Below are positions 1-12,900 of a stretch of 64,000 nucleotides of DNA, one piece after another. Location of the stretch: positions 78,163 to 142,162 of the forward strand of contig VSDK01010402.1 of NCBI GenBank assembly GCA_009767595.1, written 5' to 3'. The first letter of the stretch is position 1. Each line of letters begins with the position of its first letter. The notes under the pieces were generated by a model, which ran no database searches, had not been told where the DNA came from, and saw only the letters and a program-made list of their open reading frames with translations. The translations under genes were made by a program, and so were the position numbers. This DNA comes from Symbiodinium kawagutii (lineage: Eukaryota > Sar > Dinophyceae > Suessiales > Symbiodiniaceae).

Positions 1-120
1 AGCCACCAGTAGGCATACATGATCGTGGTTGAGGTCCGGCAGCCACCACTAGCGGCGCTTGGTCGTGGTTGAGGTCCGGCGAGAGGAGGAGGACGAGGAG
101 GAGAAGGAGAGGAGGAGAAG
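1..120. repeat. 40-bp tandem duplication followed by a purine-rich tract
   Basis: AGCCACCA-(G/C)TAG to TCGTGGTTGAGGTCCGGC is present twice (1-40, 41-80). It is followed by a GA-rich tract (GAGAGGAGGAGGACGAGGAG). Could be the edge of an exon cut by the window start. Confidence 0.75.
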
Positions 121-1285
121 TCAGCTCTGATAAAATCGAACAACCCTCACCTGACAGGTGGGGAAAAAACAGTTGGCAGTTGGTGGCAAATTAAGTATGA
201 ATAATAGTTTACAATAATGGTCAATAATGGTGATTAGTGATTAATCCATAGTGGTTGACAAGAACAGCAACCGTAATGACAAACCCAACCACAATGACAA
301 CATCAAACATTTTGTACCTTTCCCATCGTAACCCTCGGAACCCTCAACTCTGACCCAATAATCAGCAACATTCTGACCCATCGTAACCCTCAACTCACCA
401 GAAAGATCACACAGCTATTGACTGACCCTTTGTCATTTGAGATTGAACCTCTGGAATCTTTGGTAGAACTACAGGGTTCAATCACAATTCTCTCAAGGCC
501 GAGGTATTGTCATTTCAGATTGAACTACAGAATACTTTGACCTTGGCCTTTGAATTCTCAACATCTTGTTTTCAACTGCGAAAATCTCCAGCAAGTCTTG
601 AGTTAGGAGGTGCCTCAAGGAAAAAACAACTCTTGTTGACCGAAGCCTTCGAAATGAAATTGTCCATGATCAACCATTATCAAGCCTGATGTAGCCATTC
701 TTTGACAGGGTTTAGCTCTAAGGAGTGAGGTGATCCTTGGCTTCCGCATTCCTCCAAAGGCTATATACATGTTGGTTTCTGGGCAACGCATTGAACCATA
801 TATTTGGACACAGGCACCATTTGGTTACACCACTCCTGGTAGCTGCAAAGAGCTCCCTGTTTGAAAGGGTATACGGATAGCCCGGGCTACTTCGCTTGCT
901 CGCTGCCAACCGCCAGCATACCGGTGCTCCAAATACAATGGCCCAAATTCCTTCATGCTTGGTTCCCAGTGACAGGAGTTCAGCATGATTAGCCATCAGT
1001 ACGAATCAATAACCGCTACTCAACATCATTATCCACTATTGATGTATGGTTCATAGTGGTTGATACTGATGGGTAATAAATATGAAGCAACCCAAACATT
1101 GTTGATCATTGTCAACCAATCCAGCACCTAATCAACCAAACTCAAGAACAACGACCATAACTCAATTCTTTTGCAACATCCGTGCTCATCCCTGTCCCCA
1201 TCGAATGGTCCGAAAAGCAGAAGAACAAACCCAACAGCAGACTTGTCAAGCTCTCCTCAGTGCAAGCTTAGTGGAGCTGACATCA
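121..1285. other. No gene recognised
   Basis: AT-rich sequence with AACCCTCA-type repeats (340-390), repeat J at 813-925 and CAACCA drift. Open frames here are short and not convincing. Confidence 0.6.
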
Positions 1286-1288
1286 TGT

Positions 1289-1390
1289 GGTGGTTTCTCA
1301 AAATAGGGGTACCCCTAAATCATCCATTAGTAGTCATTTATAGTAATAAACCAACCATTTTTGGGGCTACCTATTTTGAGAAACCACCAT
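1289..1390. mobile_element. Family A element, best-preserved copy
   Basis: Terminal inverted repeats GGTGGTTTCTCAAAATAGGG and CTATTTTGAGAAACCACC enclose about 60 bases with AAATCATCCATTAGTAGTC. It has no coding capacity. Other fairly complete copies: 7692-7793, 12590-12690, 12784-12886, 17778-17880, 21797-21898, 24319-24423, 27273-27382, 34370-34484, 34969-35072, 36315-36416, 37335-37430, 46170-46268, 52220-52325, 55259-55359 (left end lost), 56584-56738 (internally longer). Fragments at 2411-2760, 22970-23045, 23247-23345 and 38260-38310. Typical of small non-autonomous DNA elements. Confidence 0.9.
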
Positions 1391-1838
1391 GTGTCAGTGG
1401 TTGATCAGCACAGGACTTTGTCCAAGTGGTCACAGTTCCTCAAGATTGGAATCATGGGCGGGAGGATGTGCCGCTGGGATTACAACTAGGAAATAACCAT
1501 GGGGTTACAAGTTGTGCCTACGGGTCTAAGTCATGACCTTTGGCTCTGAAAAAAAAAGGCTGTGGGTCAAAACCCTCAGTACCCCTGGTTCCCCTATCAT
1601 TAACCAGCTTGTTTTCCCTTGTTGTTGGTGGAAATCCCCCATTAGTTGGTTGATTAACTGCTTGACCCATAGCCAGATGGTAAATAGCCTCACGAGGCGG
1701 GGGAACTCACCCCCTAAGCATGGTGAATGCAATCGGCTTTCTGGGGAAGACAAGGGTCGTTGACAGCCAGGGTGTGCTATGAATTAGTAGCCTCCGAACT
1801 AGTTGAGGTGGTCGGCGCTGAGGAAATCGTTCCGGAAA

Positions 1839-1954
1839 AACGAACAAACAAACGAACGAACGAACGAACGAACGAACGAACGAACGAACAAACAAACAAA
1901 CAAACAAACAAACAAACAAACAAACAAACAAACAAACAAACAAACAAACAAACA
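1839..1954 (+). repeat. Microsatellite changing from (CGAA)n to (CAAA)n
   Basis: About 10 CGAA units followed by about 17 CAAA units with a sharp boundary near 1887. The open frames rich in VCLF or TNKQ across it are repeat translations and not genes. Confidence 0.95.
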
Positions 1955-3869
1955 TGACCAACCTGACACATACACACACACGCATATACAAACAATCGCA
2001 TGTACATACTGTATATGAAATCCCAGAAACCCATGATTTTCCATCTGTGATTTGGTGTGATGTTCATGCAAACTTCTCCACGAGGTTGGGCCTTGTAGGT
2101 CTTCCGCTGGTTAGTAAGCGGTTTAACTATGACTATATCCACCATGTGCCTGGCAGTTACCCCGGTTATGTTCACCGACTGAGCAGTAATACTATAACCA
2201 TAACTATCATTTGCCGGGCAGTTACCCTAGTCCTCAACCAACTTAGCCAACTTAGGGGCCCCACCTCGTGGAAATAAACCGCTACCATTCCAGTAGTCCT
2301 CATGGTCATCCACTTGGGCTCTGGGGCTGCGCCGAAAGCTGCCGTTGGGAGGACATCGGCTGTGCCAACTTCGCCCATGTGGCTACCCTGGCGGTGAAGC
2401 CTTGATCAGTGGGGGGTTCTTGAAATAGGGAACCCCAAAGTTATCTGGTTATGGGTCAACATTAACCAACCCATAATGGGGGATAATGACCAACAAAACT
2501 TTAGGGGAAACAATGGTTAGTGATAGGGAAACCCAAAGTGATATTGGAATTCCATATCTTAAGAATGACTAATGAGTATTATTGGAATTCCATATTAGTC
2601 ATTAGGTTGGGGGGTTCTTAAAATATCGCGAATGACTGATGAGTATGTCGGGATTCCATATCTTAAGAATGAACCATCGCGGATCTTAAAATATGGAATC
2701 CCAAATTGTCGCGAATGACTGGGATGATTTGGGGGGTCCCCTACTTTGAGAAACGCCCAACTGTTGGGATGTTCCCCATGGCTGTTGGTTGGTACCTCGC
2801 TAAGCATATGCTGGTTGGGACCCGAAATGCGGGACCTTCATGGCGTGAGCCACAGCCTTTTATTCAATTACGTTGTTGGTTGCTTGTTGGTTGATCCATG
2901 CTTGGTTGCTAAACAATATTATCCAATATCTAACCACCATTGAACACTACTAATCATGAATCAACAACTAACGATCATTAATGGTCCATTGTTATCAAGT
3001 TTGACCATGTGACAGCAGTCATCAACCATGACTAGACCTTGGTTGTGTGGTTGCATTGCACTTTTTCAATCATGGGTTTGCCTACCAAAACTGTTGTAAG
3101 TTTCGGTGCAAGCAGGTTAGTTTAACCATCATCAACCATCATTAATTAACCATGATATTCCCAAAAGTACGGTTGGTTAAACCACCCTTAAGCATCTTTA
3201 GCCATCATTTACCATCATTAACCATTGTGGTTGATTAGTGGCGGTTCGTTCTCCCCTGTACTACAAGTTTGCCATGGACAGGGACCCCCAGGTAAGGACC
3301 CCCTGCATCCCAGCATCAATGGCGAACGATGAATACAGAGGTCCTTGGCTTTCTGAGGGGTCCTTGACCAGTTTGGATGGTCAAAACTGCGATGATAAAA
3401 ATTGGTTGATGACCCAAGTTCGTGGTAAATCAATGGTTAATCAATGGTTCAAACAAATGGTCACAATGATATTTCAAGGTTAATGACGGGTAGTCAATGG
3501 TTAATCAATGGTTGAGCGATATGTTTATGATTCAAACTCACTAAGTGAGGGGCATCGCTTTGTAAGTATGAGCGAGCCTTTGGACTGAACTTTGCATCAA
3601 ATGAAATTATAGGATTTGAATGCGACAAGTCCCAAAGCTGCAATGCTGGCAGGTCGAATAGAAGCTGTAGTTGTGCAGGAAAGTGTGCAAAAAGTGAGGA
3701 ATTTGCACGGTCAAAGAGTCGAAAGTAACGCCTTTATTTAGTGTAATCACATCATTCATACTCAAATGTGTTAGGTGGGAAAGTTGCCGCAAAGTGTTCA
3801 AGACTGAAAAGTCAAAAAGTCGTGCAAACATCCAAGAGCCAAGAGCGTGCCATGTCAAAGCGAGGATAC

Positions 3870-4377
3870 TTAGAATGTCAAGCTGTCAAGCAGCAGAACC
3901 ATGCCGACTGTACTTGAGGTTGCCAGAGCAACTGCTTCCCCAAGCATTTTGACTTGAACTTGTTTGAAAACTGTTTCACACATTAATCCATCGAAAAAAG
4001 CAAACACATATTTGTTAGCTAGACTCAGCGCATTTGGGAAACCAGGCATCAAATGTGCTTTTGCCGTTGGGGAGTTCCAAACTTTCTGATTTTGTGAGGA
4101 AGCACGATTGGGCCACCCTGAGGTGAAATTTGGTGTCCAAGCCACCCCGCATCGGCAACACAACTAAGTAAGAGATTGCAGCAAACTCGAAGTGCTCCCA
4201 AGGGCCCCTTATACTCAAACAGGAATCAAATACCAAGGTCGGCTGAATTTGCACTTTTACTTTGAGAAAAGAAACACCCTCAAGGCTCTCGTGGAGGGAA
4301 AAAACACTGGAATGCGGTAGTAATCGTTTGTTCAGCCCCTTCAGGGCAAAACGCATGTTTCCCCACATTCGAGGCAC
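3870..4377 (-). CDS. Candidate minus-strand gene region, two overlapping frames
   Basis: Frame 1 (4377-4015): RLLPHSSVFSLHESLEGVSF, then LKVKVQIQPTLVFDSCLSIR, then GPWEHFEFAAISYLVVLPMR. Frame 2 (to 3870): LSLANKYVFAFFDGLMCETV, then FKQVQVKMLGEAVALATSST, then VGMVLLLDSLTF and a stop. The stretch 3500-4430 has none of the dispersed elements, so it may be a low-expression or decayed gene with a frame change near 4100. Unrecognised. Confidence 0.28.
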
Positions 4378-4529
4378 CTACGAGCACCATCCAACTTCAA
4401 GGCTATTATCAATTATGAAGAGGGAAACCACGAGTAACTTGGGGCTACCCCATTTTTGGACAAGTGCGTGTATGTATATATGAAATTTTAAAGACACGTG
4501 TGTGTATGTGTCTTTAAACAACTATATAA

Positions 4530-4690
4530 ATAGGTAAATAAATATATACAGTTATATATATATAAATAGATATATATATATATAAATGAAGAAATCAATG
4601 AATATATATATATATGGAGAGAGAGAGTCTTCATTTTTATAAATGCAAATATGAGAAATACATATATATATATATATATATTAAATAGAT
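4530..4690. repeat. TA-rich microsatellite region
   Basis: Several (TA)n runs of 10-20 bp with short spacers. Similar short tracts lie at 5280-5350, 46697-46722, 59070-59115 and 60334-60372 (the last a (CA)n/(TA)n compound). Confidence 0.9.
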
Positions 4691-5107
4691 ATAGAGAGAG
4701 ATGCATTAACATCCTGTTAGAGACGCCTTTTATCTTAATTATTGGACCATCCCCAAAGCCGGCACTCGATCACTTGAATGGCAAATTTGTTGGCATCCAC
4801 CACTTGGGATTAGATATGGGGAGGGATCAACACTGAAAAAAAACTAGGCGAACATCCTGACAAAAAACTACAAGGTGTGCCCCCAGCAATTACAATTTGG
4901 TTCGCAATCCAGTTAACCAAAGTTATTTCTACCTGTGATTAAAGCATGTTTATCTCGAAAGTGCCATGATTGGGTGACACACTTCCTCAGAGTGGGACCC
5001 AGAGGCGGCCTGTCAGTGAACCTGGCTGTGCTCAGGCTGTGCTGAGCCGGCACCAACTGGTAGTTACCCAAGTTCATAGACCAGCACATATTGGGTTCGG
5101 GGCCCAC

Positions 5108-5235
5108 TTTGTCGAACTCTCGCGCAGCCAAGCTGCCGCATGCGCGAAACAACTGGAAGTCGTTCAAATCTTCCAAAGCGGCCTCTGTTGCATTTTCTTC
5201 GCCGTTGAAGTCAAAAGAACCGGGAGAGCGAAGGC
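5108..5235 (-). CDS. Candidate exon ending at a family D-like terminus
   Basis: The minus frame reads RSPGSFDFNGEENATEAA, then LEDLNDFQLFRACGSLAARE, then FDK. The acceptor TGCACAG lies before 5235. The exon stops at ACAAA followed by GTGGGCCCCG, the start of a family D end, which continues to about 5040 (CTTGGGTAACTACCAGTTGG). This is an acidic, plausible protein segment with no recognised domain. The upstream ATG in the same frame (MHSL) could instead be a start. Confidence 0.4.
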
Positions 5236-5801
5236 TGTGCATCTATATTTACGAATGATAGACATGGACATTTTCATACATGATGTATATATACAAATAT
5301 AAACACATAAATCAATATATGTATGTAAATATATATATAAATATATATCGAATTACACATGCATACTGAGTGATTTCAAACATATGTTGTGTGTAAATAA
5401 AGTGTAAACATATATTTCTTGACATATGTATGTAAGCGCGACCATGGTGATCTGTGAGATACGGGCAATGTGTCTCAAAATAGTTTATTGGTGCTGGTGA
5501 CTAGTGATTCTTAGTGAGGACCGATGACCCTTCTTTTCACTAGTAACGAATGGTTAAGAAAGCTACTGGTTGATTTGAGGCTTGGCACACGGTGGTAAGT
5601 TGCAATTAAAATTCGCAATCATGATAGATCAACCAAACATCGTGGTCGAAAAAACTAACAAGAAAAAACACCATGACAAATGTTTTGGTCAATAGCACAA
5701 CTATGGTTAGGAATAACCTATCATAGTCACAGTACTAACAAAAACAACTGGATGTGCAGGTTGTCAATTACCACTATGGTTAGTACTATTACCACTATGG
5801 T

Positions 5802-5893
5802 TAGTACTGTTGGTTTCTGATTAGTGTAACCCCCCCTAAAGTAATGAAAATAGGCATGAAACCAACAGGTAGATACTAATCAGAAACCAACAT
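5802..5893. mobile_element. Family G element, uninterrupted copy
   Basis: GTTGGTTTCTGATTAGTGTA to GATACTAATCAGAAACCAAC with a core CCCCCCCTAAAGTAATGAAA. Second intact copy at 42507-42592 (opposite orientation). The third copy is split around the protease fragment (25703-26350). Confidence 0.85.
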
Positions 5894-5970
5894 TACTATT
5901 ACCATCTATTACCACTATGGTTAGTACTAACAAAAAACAATCATGCTCAACAATGCCATTGGATGTGCAG

Positions 5971-6054
5971 CTGGGGTTACTGGTGACCATGGAAGCACTG
6001 AAGCCACGGGAAGCCATGGTGCAGGGCCCGAACCACCGTCGTCCTCCACAGCAG
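5971..6054 (+). CDS. Candidate internal exon, plus strand, between family E and family D elements
   Basis: Starts after GGATGTGCAG (a family E end acting as acceptor) and ends at CCACAGCAG-GTAGGT, a textbook donor. It encodes 28 codons, LGLLVTMEALKPREAMVQGP, then NHRRPPQQ. Both other reading directions are open too, so the call rests mainly on the donor. Confidence 0.3.
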
Positions 6055-6361
6055 GTAGGTTCCAGCACCGGGAGGTCTCCATACAAGGTGGGCCCCGAAC
6101 CACTCATAATTTGGTTTATAACTAGGGTAACTACCAGTTATGGTAGATATAACTATAGTTCAATGGCCTTATAAACCAAGTTATAACTAGGGGGCCCACC
6201 TGGTAACTGAGCGGTCTTGAAATAACTACATGGCTGTGTTTCGAGGAATGTCCACCATTCCGTACATGACCAAACTAGGCTTTGGAAGGGTGATCATCTA
6301 CTCATTATTTTTCCTGGTTGGATGTGACACGGAACCGCATTGGCAATCTGGTTGGCGCTAT

Positions 6362-6535
6362 GAATGTATGGTACGGGGGGTGGTACGGTACATTTGGTAC
6401 GTATAGATCATGGTACTGGTTGGTGGTACATCGCACCAGGCGTACCGCATAAAGCGTACCAAACGCACTAGGCGTACCGCATAAAGCGTATCAAGCACAC
6501 CAGGCATACCGTACCAAGCAAAGTAGACGCACCCA
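6362..6535. repeat. Inverted cluster of GGTACG / CGTACC motifs with a 31-bp tandem unit
   Basis: The left part has GGTACGGGGGGTGGTACGGT in forward sense. The right part repeats CA(C/T)(C/T)AGGCGTACCGCATAAA every ~31 bp about 2.5 times in the reverse sense, so the whole can fold back. No gene seen. Confidence 0.75.
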
Positions 6536-8457
6536 CCGGAACGTCCGTGGATTTAGGCGACACGAAGCACCTATCTTCGCCCTAGCTAAATTGTTGTTGC
6601 TGATTTTCCACTATTATAAACCGCTATTGATGGGTTCTAACTTATAACCCCTATAACCCCTATAACGCCCTAAAACCCATCACCCAGTCATGACCCTCGT
6701 AGCTGTACTGATTCACCACTATAATCCCCTACAAGAAAAGTCATCCTCAAAGCACCAGCATTGCTGCCGCGCCCATGGAGGCTACGCCGCCCATGCTGAC
6801 TTGGTTGCTCATTACCACATGGGACGTGAGGTGGTTATAAGGGAGAATGAGCAACTAACTACGCCATGAGTTGGTGAACATGACTAGGGTACGAGGCAAA
6901 TCGTAGAAAATGGCAGATCTAACCATAGCGAGATGACGAATCTGAACCAACTTACAACTTGTGAGGGCCCCACCTGATGATAGACGCGCAGGATCATCGC
7001 AACGGCTGGTATCAAGTTGACCGCTCAACAGCTACCTGTAACGAGGCCCTCGTAATGATGTAGCTGAGAAACCACGGTCCAACCAGCCCTAGTTCACCTG
7101 GCTCGGCCTATCATTGCTCACCCACAGACCCACCACCAGCAGCACCGGTGAAGCACTGCGACCGAGGTGCCATGATAGGTCGAGACGGAGGATTGCAAGC
7201 CCCCAGCGCACAAGAACAGGACTTGAACCAATGCTGATCCAGGTGAATTCGAAAGCTCAGCTGGGGGAATGCAAAAATCTGTGCCAAACCCGTGATTCGA
7301 ATGTCGCAGCCATGGAGTATATGCGTACCTGTGCCATGTTTGCAAGCTTTTTTTCCCTTGAAAAGTGAATAGGGTACCCCATAGCCTTCATGACTCAAGG
7401 AATCGGGATCCATGCTGAACGGATTTGGAAGTCAGCATTGATGAATGAGGGTGGTACAAGCTACCCTCCAGCTGCTCATCTACCCCAGCAAGGTTCGATG
7501 ATGGTTTAGATTGGCTTAGTTGATAAGGGCAATTAAAACAAAACCTCCAAGAAGCCTGGGGAGTGAGCAGTGGTCCAGCGGGTGTGGGTGAAATCGCTGG
7601 GTGTGTGAGGCTAATGTTGTCGCCTTCGGTGCAAAACGCACCGTCCAGCAGCTGCTTGCGAACGACAATCAACCATGACCATAACCAATCTGGGTGTTTC
7701 TCAAAATGGAGGACCCCCTAGACAATCCACTATTCAACATTGATAGTAATAAACCAACCATTGTGGGATCCCCCTATTTTGAGAAACCACCATCTGGTGA
7801 ATGATTTGTGGATGGCGAACAACGAACATTGATCAGCCGAAGTTTTCGCTTCGATAGGTTCCACTCTGGCTGATTAGCAAGTGATCATCAATTGTAATCT
7901 TTATTTTGTGAGGGGCTTGACGATCCCCACCAAAGCAATTGCAGAACCGATGCAAACAAAGCAAACAATCAGTTTGATCACCAGAATCTCCAGCTTGTGC
8001 CAAACGAATCAAACAGTTTTCGACCATGAGAAGCTTTTTTATTTGTCAAGTTTTCCCTGCACGATAAAGCAATGGCAACCAGTCGAATGGTTATATTTCC
8101 AGTCCATTTTACCCTCCTATGCACGAATCTCCTGAGCACAACAATAGTTGGCTATGCTCAACCGCTCTGACAATACACCAACAAACCCTCAAACATCCAT
8201 GACACCAAAAGTTGTACCAAAACTCGATGGCCTCATCTAATTGTAATATCACAGTGTGCCGTATGCGCCTAGGGTTTCACCGGGATGGTAACATGTGGCA
8301 ACCATGGCTTCAGGTCACCTGGCTTCCTATCACCTCCCCCGCCCACCTCAACAACTCCGGGCTGAAGGACTCATCCATGCCTCGGAAGTGGTGGAGAGGA
8401 TCCCTGGCACTGCTAAACACAGCCCCACATTGATGATCAAGGATCCAACATGATGAC

Positions 8458-8465
8458 AGTGGTGG

Positions 8466-8503
<38 letters not shown>

Positions 8504-8581
8504 CTGGTGGTGGTGGCGGTGATGATGATGGTGGTGATGGTGATGATGATGATGGTGGTGATGATGATGATGATGATGATG
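8458..8581 (+). repeat. (TGA/TGG)n trinucleotide repeat
   Basis: GATGATGATG and GGTGGTGGTG blocks alternate for about 120 bp. The poly-His, poly-Ser and Pro/Ser-rich frames on the minus strand are artefacts of this repeat. Confidence 0.95.
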
Positions 8582-9060
8582 TAAATGAAGAACCCCCATC
8601 CGCTTTCCTAGCCCGCCAGTTTGAAGTTGGCGAACGAGCCATTTCATTTTGGTAGATTGTGGTTAGATATCATGCTATATCTGCCCTCAGTGGTAGTAAA
8701 CCTAGTTACCCGCTGTGTTGCTTTGTGCCACTTTGATTTATAATCAAGTCTGCAACTCTGACATTTCTTTTCCTGCTCAAAGGGTTTGTCCAAGAAAGTT
8801 TGTCTCCACTGACGATTCTTAGCTCCAGATCCAGAATGATCCTAATAGTTACATAAACCAGCATGAAACATCATTAGTTGTCATAAACCATCTCTAATCA
8901 TCCTTGAACATTCGCCATGAGCCACCAATTAGCTACCCATAAACCATCATTGACCATGACATGGTCTCCCCCTCACTGAGAAACTTGGGGGTCAGCGAGG
9001 TCGTCTACAACAGGTCGATCTGGGAAGTGTTTCTACCATCCTTTCGGGGTCTCCAACAGC

Positions 9061-9190
9061 GCCGGAGTGACACGGCAAAATCAAGGCTTGATCTTTCACG
9101 TCCTGAGGCTGCGGTCGCGCTGCTACGTCGAGATTGCTTGCAGACGAGTCTTTGAACCGTGTGATTCTGAAACTTCAGGGCGGGGATCCT
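9061..9190 (+). CDS. Possible exon, plus strand
   Basis: A GC-richer patch with frame RQNQGLIFHVLRLRSRCYVE, then IACRRVFEPCDSETSGRGSC, overlapped by another open frame (KSRLDLSRPEAAVALLRRDC). No clear splice borders. Reported because it stands out from the flanking ACCATCA drift. Confidence 0.2.
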
Positions 9191-9860
9191 GCAAAAGTGG
9201 GTTAACTAATGTTAGTGGTATTAGACTAACCAACAGCCTGGTTAACCATATAAACAACTAATGATGATTATCAATCCACGTGCAGCTTTATGTCGCGGTC
9301 ACCGGGGCACTTGTTGAGATGTCTTGAGGTTATGCCGCTATTAATTAACCAACATCGACTGCCATGACGTAACCATCATCAACCATGACTAGCCATCATT
9401 ACAGATCGCAAGTAGCTTGTTCAGCATGAATCAAGCATAGTTAAGCATTATCTATAGCCTAAATTTAGATACCTTGCCGCCAAAAAATAGGCGGGCGAAG
9501 ATCCTCATCCATAAGATCAAATCCCTTTAAACCCCTGCACTTGGTCACCGAGTGAGTTCGAAAAAATTGTTGCTCCCGCCATGGGCTAAACTTCTGATTC
9601 GCCATCCAAAAGCCATGGGTAGTGAAGAACGACTATTGCTATCATGGTGTATTTCATGGTCTGATTGCTACCCATTCGTGATACTAGTGGTGAAGAATGA
9701 TAAGCCATGATATAAGCCATGGTGTATTTCATGATCTGATTGCTAGTATCATTACGCGCAATTCCCACCCTTTGCCCGGAAACTTAAACATGGTACCACA
9801 GTATAACATTCATCAGCTTGGAGAAGTTACGAAAACGTTGGCTATACGCAGCGATTTGCG

Positions 9861-9974
9861 CTTTAGGATTTTTTGGTTTGGAGTTTATGGTTTTGGGGTT
9901 TAGGGTTTTTGTTTTTAGGGTTTTACGGTTTAGGGTTTTAGGGTTTGAGGTTTAAGGTTTACTGTTTTTTGGTT
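9861..9974 (+). repeat. Degenerate interstitial telomere-like repeat (TTTAGGG)
   Basis: Perfect TTTAGGG at 9899, 9914, 9929 and 9937 within about 110 bp of variants (TTTGGGG, TTTAGGA, TTTGAGG, TTTAAGG). TTTAGGG is the plant-type telomere repeat reported for dinoflagellates. All copies are in the same orientation. A chromosome end is unlikely, as unique sequence continues on both sides. Confidence 0.75.
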
Positions 9975-12900
9975 CAGAAGCAAAAAACAGCGGGCCCGCG
10001 CAGGAATTTGAAGGTACAGTATGTCAAGCGATTAAGCGATTGTGCGCTTGTAAGTTTCCGGGCAAAGGGTGGGAATTGCCCGGATCATTACAACTTTCAG
10101 CAAAAAAGTAGTAGGGTTCACCCATCCCAACAGCGAAGGACTAGCGCTGGGTCATGACGCATGTGAACAAACAGGGTACGGGGCCCAGACTGCCCCAGAG
10201 CCATATGTCAGCTCAAATATTCTGGTTGGTGGTTTCAACACAAGTTAACCGTGGCTAGCCATCCATCATTTAGCCAATTATTACATGAATTGACCAGTAT
10301 AAAATGTGTCGACCCCTTTGACGAACTATTATGAACCATTGGTCAGTCAACCACCCCTGGTCCCCCTATCATTAACCATTGGTTTCCCTATAGTTTTCTT
10401 GGCTGGTGAACTGCCTGACCCACCCCTAATGAAGTTACAACGCTCAAAAAACTCTCAAAATGAATGGTTAACGATGGTTCATATTGATGGTGGTCTACCA
10501 AATATTGGGAAAAATAAACATGTCTAAAACCACCCACCTGTATTGAACTCCAGCTCCTTGGCCCAACAATGATTTCCAAACAACATCAGGTTGATCATCG
10601 CTAGCTGAAACACTGGGCCGCCTTGAGCGGTGGATGATTCTGGCAATGGTCAGCGATGGATGATAGTGAGTAATGATAACATGGCAGGTTCTCAAAATAA
10701 GGAATCCCCAAGTTATACTGGTCGGTGGTTTCAACCCCTACGAAAATATGAGTCAACCAACCATTTGTGAATGATTGCTGGGAAAATTAAAAGTGTTTGA
10801 AACCACCAACCAGTATAGATGGTTTAGTGCTATAAACGATTGATCACCTGGATGACTTGGGGGGTCCCTTAGTGTGAGCAATGCCCATATGCCAATTGCT
10901 GGCGCCGGGATCTCCGTGTCGATGCATGTGCACCGTGCACCTCCCCATCAGAGACATGCCCTAGAGAACCATTGCTGATCTGCAGCAGCCTCGCTGTAGG
11001 TCGGTGAGTGGACGACAGCGGCTCTACCGGCCAGATTGTCTGCTCAGGTCTGCACATTCAGCCGTGCGTGCACCATGGCAGCGGCACACTGAACGCTTCG
11101 TTTCCGATCCGCTTTTCCTCCTTCTGCACAGGAGCAAACTGCGCCATTACCTGCAGTCCATCTTTGAATCTCCTGCATTCAGTCCATCTTTAAATCTCAG
11201 GATCCAGCCTTGGCCAACAACTGTTGAAAATGACGACGATGCGCTGTGTGTTGGAGTGTACACTATGTAGAGTCCCCTCAAAAAGTGTTCAAACTATACA
11301 ACTGACATTGTGCAGGCACACTCCTTGTTGAGTGGTTGATTAATGGTTCAATGATGCCAGAGCAAACTGCATATTTTCAACCCAGAACGCTGAATGCTTG
11401 AGCTGGGTGCCAAAATACCCCCAAAACCAATCGTTTCGCAGTAAAATGATCATTTCTCGGTGGGGCCCATTGGTTACCCGTTTTTGGCACATACCCGGCT
11501 GTTCCAGGGGGCTAACCACTGCGGAGTCAACTCGCATGGTGTGGAAAATCTGGAGGCTGGAAGACTTGATGGAAAGGCTGCCGCATGATTGGGAAAGCTT
11601 GTGGATTATGATTTTGTGATTGCTAATAATGGTGGTTCCAACCCATATGAAAAATACTATATAGTCAACCAACCAATTGTTAATATTTACTAGGGAAAAC
11701 AAAAAATGTTTCGAACCACCAACCAGCTAATAATGGTGGTTAATGATAGCCGTAATGGTTAACCACTATTAGTAACAATGATGATCATAATGATAGCCAT
11801 AATGATAACCATCAGTGATAATGATCATAGCCATTAATAATGGTGGTCAGTGATTCACTAGTAATAATAGTTAGTGATGGTTAATGATTGTTAATCATGA
11901 TTAGTGATGGTTGATAATGACTAGTCGTAGTTCGAAATAGTTGATCATGGCTGATTGTGGTTAGTATCCACAATGATAGTGGCTGAAAGTCCAAAATCAT
12001 GGTTGATGTTTCTGCATGATGTTTGCAAACGATGGGTTTCTTTTCAGACAGGTAAAATCACTTGTCTGCCTATCCCGTCTTGAAGCAAGGAGGGGACTTG
12101 CTATCATCAACCAACTGTCATTGAAGCACTAATCAACAATCACTCAACCATTCATGGACCACTATATACTTCATCCCATCGTTTGACCAGTCATTCATCA
12201 ATCAATCATCCATTCACAGTACATACTCCATCGACTGACCGTCAGTTGAACATCCACTGACCGACCAGGAGCCAACCCTTAAGCATCAATTCACCATCGG
12301 GTTAACCACCACTGGCAATGGTTACCAATGGTTATCAACCACTAACCAGCCATTCTCACCCATTGGTTAATCATGAACTAACATCAACTTACCAGCTACA
12401 TGAACCACTGCTTCGTATTGCTTCATATCATTTAAACGAGTCATTTACCGACTAACCACTAATTGGCCCATCATTTAACCATCAACCAGCACTTAGCCCA
12501 TTCATTGGGCATTAATTAACCATCAATTGGCCCATCCATTGGCCCATTACTTAGCTCATCACTCGGCCCATTACTCAGCCCATTAGAAGTTCTCTTGAAA
12601 TAGGGGACCTCCCCAAACGGTTGGTTTTGTACTACAAACAGCTATAAATTGGATGATTTCGGGGTCCCCCATTTTGAGAAACACCCATATATTTGTTCTG
12701 TAAACATGATTGTTGCTGATTATCCTCTATCAATCCCTATACTTACCCATTATCATATCCTATCAAACCTGGCCAACTCACAGGGTGGTTCTCAAGTCAT
12801 AGGGGTACCCCCAGTTATCATCCTTCAATAGTCATACTAGTAAACCAACAATTTTTTGGCTCCCCTATGGCTTGAGAAACCACCATTTGGCTACCGCCAC

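Larger units (their letters stand above)
6200..9060. other. Mostly non-coding; weak exon-like patches only
   Basis: Holds the GGTACG cluster, a family A copy (7692-7793) and the TGA repeat. At 6742-6815 the minus strand reads NQVSMGGVASMGAAAMLVL then stop after ACCAAG, and the plus strand is also open. 7114-7368 has an unconvincing plus frame. Nothing else seen. Confidence 0.5.

Noticed and set aside
1707-2175. Frames rich in VCLFVCLF or TNKQTNKQ
   Set aside because: They translate the CGAA/CAAA microsatellite.
8310-8647. Poly-His and Ser/Pro-rich minus-strand frames
   Set aside because: They translate the TGA/TGG trinucleotide repeat.
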